This document shows positions 58,685-64,000 of a stretch of 64,000 bases of DNA, in pieces. The notes under the pieces are model-generated. The model was not told the DNA's origin and searched no databases. It worked only from the letters and a program-made list of their open reading frames with translations. The number at the start of each line of letters is the position of its first letter. The first letter of the stretch is position 1. Source of the stretch: Trichomonas vaginalis G3. Its lineage: Eukaryota > Parabasalia > Trichomonadida > Trichomonadidae. The translations under genes were made by a program, and so were the position numbers. The stretch is taken from the NCBI RefSeq assembly GCF_026262505.1, contig NC_067206.1:22521896-22585895 (forward strand). The letters are read 5' to 3'.

Positions 58685-59146
58685 TTAGAAATCACCTTCC
58701 ATCATTCTTACGAATTCGGCTTGTGTGATGAATCCATCGCCATCTGTATCAAATTGGCGGATCATAGCATTCATATCATCATCTGTAAGATCTGTTTTGC
58801 CAAGTTCCATACAAACACGCTTGATTTCACGAATACCAATTCTACCTGTGTGTTCTTTATCGAAGAGTGCGAAAACCTGCTTAAATTCTTCTTCTGGTTT
58901 TCTCTCTTGTAATTTTTGACCAATAACTTCACGGAATTGCTTGAAAACAAGGTATCCAAGATTTTCTACATCTTTTTCTCTAAAGATTGCTTCTATATCT
59001 TGTTGTGTAACATTAAAGCCCATTGCACGAATACCAACATAGAGTTCTTGACGATCAATGCAGCCACTCTTATCAGCATCGAAAAGCTCGAAGACTTCAG
59101 CAATTTCGTCTTTGGCCTCTTGTGGTATAAGATGACGGCGTGACAT
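58685..59146 (-). CDS. CETN: Centrin (EF-hand, basal-body/centrosome)
   Basis: Start at MSRRHLIPQEAKDEIAEVFE, preceded by an Inr-like TCATCTTAAGA; the longer in-frame ATG would add non-conserved residues. Four EF hands over 153 aa. EF1 loop DADKSGCIDRQE and EF4 loop DTDGDGFITQAE are canonical. EF2 (KDVENLGYLVFK) is degenerate. EF3 loop DKEHTGRIGIRE lacks the final acidic pattern of strong calcium sites. FELFDADKSG and FALFDKEHTG linkers with RVCMELG are typical of centrin rather than calmodulin. Expected role: contractile fibres of basal bodies and the mitotic poles. Confidence 0.9.
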   Translation of the reverse strand: MSRRHLIPQEAKDEIAEVFELFDADKSGCIDRQELYVGIRAMGFNVTQQDIEAIFREKDVENLGYLVFKQFREVIGQKLQERKPEEEFKQVFALFDKEHTGRIGIREIKRVCMELGKTDLTDDDMNAMIRQFDTDGDGFITQAEFVRMMEGDF

Positions 59147-59197
59147 TCTTAAGATGACTAAACGGTTGTCAGTTATTCCCCGGAAAAAAAAATTCAA

Positions 59198-59975
59198 AGG
59201 GAATTCCTAAGAAAAAGTGACAATTTCTTACAACGGAATATTATTCACCCTTACATATGCTAATATAGGTTATAAGATGGAATAAGCTCCATCAATAGCA
59301 TTCGAATCTACGCTATAGCATTTTAATTTTCGTGAATTTTCGTGGTTCGATTTGATTTTAATCTAAATGCCTAAGAAATATAAGCTTAATATAATCTTGT
59401 ACCACACAACATTGCTTTCTAATTCAATGAGCTAAAAATAGTGAATTTTGAAATTTATAATTTTCAATAAACCAAACTATGATGTAAAGAAATGATACCA
59501 TCCATTGGTCAGAAACTACAAATGAGAATGAACATGAGTACAGTTAGAAATGAATTTTCAATATCGAATGAATATTTATTTTGATGACCTATTAAATTAT
59601 ATCCAAATGACACATTGAAGCACTCTAACTATTTAATATACAGTATTGCAGAATCAAAATTAGATTTGAGATTTCTTTATTTAAATGCTTTGAAGTAAAG
59701 GAACATCATCTTGATGTTGATGCGGAATAATTCTCCTTCGGGTACAAACAAAAAAGAATTTTTTTGTGCAAATATCGATGCAAACTTGGTTTTGAAGGCT
59801 ATAATGTTTAATAAAAGTTTCACTTGGCATAGTTATTCTTTAGCTATCATTATTGTCATAGACATTTTGGAGAAGTTATGTTTTAACTTTGAATTGGCAG
59901 TTTGTCAAAATTAAAAATAGGGTAAATATAAATTTATTACTCTCAAAAATAAAATCACATTTTTAATATTTTTCA
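59198..59975. other. Intergenic AT-rich DNA
   Basis: About 780 bp between the centrin promoter and the transposon. The plus-strand ORF at 59711-59914 shows no recognisable features. No RNA or repeat recognised. Confidence 0.5.
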
Positions 59976-59990
59976 GTTTTGTATACTTTC
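59976..59990. repeat. 15-bp target duplication, left
   Basis: gttttgtatactttc, identical to 63159-63173. Because the element ends tg...ca abut tc/ag the duplication could be read as up to 17 bp. Confidence 0.85.
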
Positions 59991-60772
59991 TGTTATAGAC
60001 CGAAAATAGATTTTTTCGGTTTTCTCTTCAAATAATTGAAAGAATGATACTATTATAGGTTTATTATATTATATAGCATATAATCATGCTATAGCCGAAA
60101 ATTATAAGTTTTGAGAAGATTGAATATAACACAAATAAATTTGAATGTAAGTTAAATTGCTTGTTGTTTTTAATAGCTATTTAATGAGAAATCCAATATT
60201 GCAAAATTCAAATTGAATGATTGAAAGAACAGAAAAAGTCATTCTTTTCAATTTCGAATATGTTTCATTGTATTTATAATTATATGGCAAATAAGATATT
60301 TAAACTTGATTTTTGAAGGAAAATTCACAAAATTGAATAAATTCAAATAATTTTTATTCAAAAATAAACTAGTTATTTGAGTTTAATACTAATTATCTAT
60401 TCAAACTACAAAGTTTGTAATTTAAAATATTTTGTGAGATCAGATTGAATTAATTCAAGGTTCTTTTCAATTAATATTAATGACCATATTACGCATTTTC
60501 GAACATTCTAAACCAAATATATAAAAATGGGAGACGAATGTTAAATTTGCTAGACATGGGGGAGTTGTCTGCAAAGTTTTAGCTCTTATCTCTAACAAAA
60601 AATTAATTTTTAAAAAAAAGACCGAATACGTTTCACAGCGAGAAAAAAATAAAAGGCAAGATAGAATTTTCTAGACATAAAGAAGTTGTTTACCGAGTTT
60701 TAGCTCTTATCTCAACAAAAAATTAATTTTAAAAAAAAGACCGAATACGTTTCACAGAGAAAAAATAAAAGG
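59991..60772 (+). repeat. Left TIR with internal 120-bp tandem units
   Basis: Inverted match to 62375-63158. The inner part repeats a unit running from ctagacat(g/a) through ttttagctcttatctc to gtttcacag(c)gagaaaaaa at 60550, 60671 and, partly, 60788. Confidence 0.9.
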
Positions 60773-61250
60773 CAAGATAGAATTTTCTAGACATAAAGAA
60801 GTTGTCTACCAAGTGTCAGCTGTTACTTCTTCTCAATACTGATATAAAATAAAAAATCTTTATTATTTATTTAACCTTTATTGTTTCATTAAACTTCATT
60901 TATTTTATATTATAGTTTTATTCTTTTAGCTACTTGTAAAATAATCTAATTTTATATCATCATTTTACCGGATTATTCTTCAGTAACAATCGATTGTGTA
61001 TCTAAAATAATATCATTATCCTTATTCTGTTTTTTCCAAAATTCTTTTAAATATCTTTTTTGGTTAGATTACTTTATACTTTTTACTTTTATTTTTTAAT
61101 TTCAAAAAAAATTTGGTGATTGTTCTATACTGTTACAATGTGCATTATCATATTCTAATGAATTATTCATTACATACATTTAAAAAAACTTGTTAAAAAT
61201 GAAATTAAAAAATTATGTTTATTATTACGCTGTGAATGTGTCAACAGCGG

Positions 61251-62217
61251 TCATGCCTGTATCTGTATCCATATTTGCCACAACCTTTCTGTATCTGCAT
61301 TTGTGTATTTCGGTTTCAGCTGATACATTTGATTTGGCGTGTAATTTGTTCCAGTTAATGGATTAATTGGGAGATCTTCATGCGGTGTGTTATTATTGTA
61401 CTCCCAAATAAAGGCAGGAATAGCCTGAATGCTTTGGCAGCGCTCCAATGTCGGCCAGAATCTCTCAATCTTCCCATTTTGGTAGGGAGAATGAGAGTCT
61501 GTATGCCGCCATTGGACGCCCCAAAGATCAAGTAGATCTTGAAAGGCGCCCCTATTTTCTGAACCGTTGTCGGTCCAGAAACAATAAGGGGCGCCAAATT
61601 CAATGAAGGCGGAAGCTGCAACGTTCGCTGTCGTCGCTGCCAGCATATCTGGTATTTGTATACACGCTAGGACTTTGCGGCTAAAATCGTCGATTATGCC
61701 ATAAATATACTGGCCACGAACACCCCTAAAATAATGAACATCTGCGTGCCAGATAAGATTGGGTGAAAGCGCCCAATATCTTACTGCTGTTTCTGGCCCG
61801 GCATGCTCTAATCGCGTCTTGGTGAAATGATTTTCTTTGAAGTATCTGCGTACTTCTCTATAAGATACATCAATTTGTTGTAATTTCAAACGTTCCATTG
61901 TTTTGTTTGACCACAGGGAAAGGCCCAGTGGTCATGTATCACAGCAAGAGCTTTGATTTGGTCGTAGGGATTGACCCTACGACCTTTCTTGCCTTTAGGC
62001 AATGGGATATTCTGTAAGCTAAATTGATTTTGTAAAAAGAGTTTGAAACATCTAAATATTTGAAATCATTTGATTGAAGGGTTGGGGCGATGGGAACATG
62101 GGTGCAAGCTTCTTCCCATGTCATTTTACCTTCTTCAATCTGATTGGAAATACCAATTAGGTAAATTCGATCGACATACCCTTTGTAAGGATTCATTCTA
62201 ATGAAGTACGTTAACAA
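61251..62217 (-). pseudogene. rve-type (IS481/IS3-like) transposase, frameshifted
   Basis: The C-terminal piece 61898-61251 is a DDE integrase: WHADVHYFRGVRGQYIYGII (first D), FWTDNGSENRGAF (second D), then SPYQNGKIERFWPTLE with the catalytic E in the N-G-K-I-E-R-F-W motif. The upstream piece 62217-61939 gives an N-terminal domain without clear motif (MNPYKGYVDRIYLIGISNQI). The region between reads NPYDQIKALAVIHDHWAFP in another frame, so at least two shifts separate the pieces. It would cut and join the transposon ends if intact. Confidence 0.75.
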
Positions 62218-62374
62218 TCAAAATATTCTATAAGTGTCTAGTATGGAATTCAAAAGAATAAAGAAAATGGTAACGTAAATAAACGTATTATGAAATAATT
62301 TATAATTAAAATGAAAAAAAAGAAAAAATAATAAGTAAAGTGACTAGAAATGAAAATTAAAATCAGTGTAAAGT

Positions 62375-63158
62375 TTTATTTTTTTCTCGCTGTGAAACGT
62401 ATTCGGTCTTTTTTTTAAAAATTAATTTTTTGTTAGAGATAAGAGCTAAAACTCGGTAAACAACTTCTTTATGTCTAGAAAATTCTATCTTGCCTTTTAT
62501 TTTTTTCTCGCTGTGAAACGTATTCGGTCTTTTTTTTAAAAATTAATTTTTTGTTAGAGATAAGAGCTAAAACTTTGCAGACAACTCCCCCATGTCTAGC
62601 AAATTTAACATTCGTCTCCCATTTTTATATATTTGGTTTAGAATGTTCGAAAATGCGTAATATGGTCATTAATATTAATTGAAAAGAACCTTGAATTAAT
62701 TCAATCTGATCTCACAAAATATTTTAAATTACAAACTTTGTAGTTTGAATAGATAATTAGTATTAAACTCAAATAACTAGTTTATTTTTGAATAAAAATT
62801 ATTTGAATTTATTCAATTTTGTGAATTTTCCTTCAAAAATCAAGTTTAAATATCTTATTTGCCATATAATTATAAATACAATGAAACATATTCGAAATTG
62901 AAAAGAATGACTTTTTCTGTTCTTTCAATCATTCAATTTGAATTTTGCAATATTGGATTTCTCATTAAATAGCTATTAAAAACAACAAGCAATTTAACTT
63001 ACATTCAAATTTATTTGTGTTATATTCAATCTTCTCAAAACTTATAATTTTCGGCTATAGCATGATTATATGCTATATAATATAATAAACCTATAATAGT
63101 ATCATTCTTTCAATTATTTGAAGAGAAAACCGAAAAAATCTATTTTCGGTCTATAACA
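62375..63158 (-). repeat. Right TIR with internal tandem units
   Basis: Inverted partner of 59991-60772 with two complete units (62375-62495, 62496-62620). Unit number differs slightly between ends. Confidence 0.9.
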
Positions 63159-63173
63159 GTTTTGTATACTTTC
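63159..63173. repeat. 15-bp target duplication, right
   Basis: gttttgtatactttc, identical to 59976-59990. Confidence 0.85.
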
Positions 63174-63441
63174 TCAAATGCGATATATTTCAATTCAAAT
63201 TAGTTTTTTTGAGAGAAATTTTAAAAATTCCTATTTTCCCATCAATTTATAAATAACTAGACGCAATAAGTCAATATTGAAAGAAATAAACAAAATTTAA
63301 TTAATGTAAAGTATGAAATGAGATAGCATTGGATGGTCATAATTTTGAATCAAAAAAGTTGATTTTATTTTAATATTTTAATCATTTAATTATTTGAAAG
63401 ATTATCTAAACTTGTCACATTTTCATTTATTGAAATATTTA

Positions 63442-64000
63442 ATGATTCTTTTTTTGTCTATATTCGCCTTGTGTAAGAATATTCAATGTGATCAAACAAC
63501 ACACATCGATATTAATATGTTCACAACCAAATCAATCAATTTATTTATCGATGATAAGTCAATTTATTGCGTTAATTACCAAATCAAAGGCATATTGTAC
63601 AAGTCTAATTATCTAGGACTTTACACCGACAAGATTAATTCATATTCAATATCTCATTACTATTTAAATGCACAGAAAAATGAATTTAATTTTAATCTAA
63701 AAGTTTCATCGAATTTGACAATCGTTCAAGATACAAGTGGCATGTTTCAAATCAAAAAGAATTCACCAAACAATGAGATACTTACTTTAACTTTTGGTTC
63801 AGTTGGATTTGAAGAAAAACTCAATTCTGTTCCCATATTTGATGGTGACACAACAAACTCAACGTTTAACATCGATTTATCTCAATACGCAGGAAAAATA
63901 ATTTCATATCTGAAGCTCTATCCTCCATTGAAATATAACATTCTGGTTCAATTTGACACAACTAAATATCATCCGACTGATGTCATCATATACAGTAACG
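63442..64000 (+). CDS. Secreted or surface protein, N-terminal part (runs off window)
   Basis: ATG at 63442, open for 186 codons to the window end. N-terminal hydrophobic signal-like stretch MILFLSIFALCKNIQC, then beta-rich sequence with several N-x-T/S sites (SSNLTIVQD, TTNSTFNI). Not recognised; probably a secreted or type I membrane protein. The gene starts 268 bp beyond the transposon's right target duplication. Confidence 0.6.
   Translation, partial: MILFLSIFALCKNIQCDQTTHIDINMFTTKSINLFIDDKSIYCVNYQIKGILYKSNYLGLYTDKINSYSISHYYLNAQKNEFNFNLKVSSNLTIVQDTSGMFQIKKNSPNNEILTLTFGSVGFEEKLNSVPIFDGDTTNSTFNIDLSQYAGKIISYLKLYPPLKYNILVQFDTTKYHPTDVIIYSN

Larger units (their letters stand above)
59991..63158. 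mobile_element. DNA transposon with rve/IS481-like transposase, 3,168 bp
   Basis: Begins tgttatagacc and ends ggtctataaca. Terminal inverted repeats of about 0.78 kb (59991-60772 and 62375-63158) enclose a broken minus-strand transposase. The 15-bp target duplication and TG...CA ends fit bacterial IS481-type insertions and their eukaryotic relatives better than the 8- to 10-bp superfamilies. The inner TIR portions are themselves tandem repeats. Confidence 0.85.

Noticed and set aside
59711-59914. 67-codon ORF upstream of the transposon
   Set aside because: Short, AT-rich, no Inr or recognisable feature.

Overview
The window looks like a piece of a trichomonad nuclear genome, most probably Trichomonas vaginalis or a close relative. 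The evidence is AT-rich, intron-poor genes with very short 5' flanks, several with TCA-type initiator (Inr) sequences just before the ATG, a Pmp-like beta-helix protein, a DUF3447-type ankyrin N-terminus of the kind amplified in T. vaginalis, and above all Maverick/Polinton elements.

Layout. 1 to about 16.4-16.7 kb: the right part of a first Maverick (A), entered from the left edge. It carries a decayed phage-fibre-like gene, integrase, a repeat-flanked cassette gene, two KilA-N-type genes, protein-primed DNA polymerase B (pPolB), a candidate penton-type protein, the major capsid protein (MCP) and small structural or DNA-binding proteins. 16.7-20.7 kb: host DNA with an ankyrin-gene stub, a Pmp-like beta-helix protein, a possible inner-nuclear-membrane protein and ribosomal protein eS6. 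20,939-38,624: a complete second Maverick (B), with perfect 204-bp terminal inverted repeats and a 6-bp target duplication (aatttc). It carries pPolB, integrase, fibre, penton candidate, packaging ATPase, MCP and two membrane-active pVI-like peptides. 38.6-40.4 kb: a foldback element and a 926-bp TIR element. 40.5-59.2 kb: host genes for PRPP synthetase, an adaptin-like solenoid protein, a GT31/fringe-like glycosyltransferase, a beta-helix fragment, a Uso1/p115-like golgin, a small protein, a UBL membrane protein, an AP-3 delta-like protein, an importin-beta-like protein and centrin. 59,991-63,158: a DNA transposon with about 0.78-kb TIRs, a broken rve/IS481-like transposase and a 15-bp target duplication. 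The window ends inside a secreted-protein gene.

How the genes fit together. Each Maverick has the virus-like set: replication (pPolB), integration (rve integrase) and virion formation (MCP, penton candidate, ATPase, pVI-like peptide, fibre). Four features are least ordinary. Maverick B's pPolB contains an HNH endonuclease-like zinc module between its exonuclease and polymerase parts. Both Mavericks share a cassette (one gene flanked by AGATCT-centred inverted repeats) that looks like an element inside the element. A short palindromic repeat lies in frame inside both polymerase genes. A phage-tail-like fibre gene is present in both.

Many genes, host genes included, are interrupted by single-base frameshifts, often in A/T runs. 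I cannot tell assembly errors from real decay; raw reads would decide. No adenain-type maturation protease was recognised in either Maverick.
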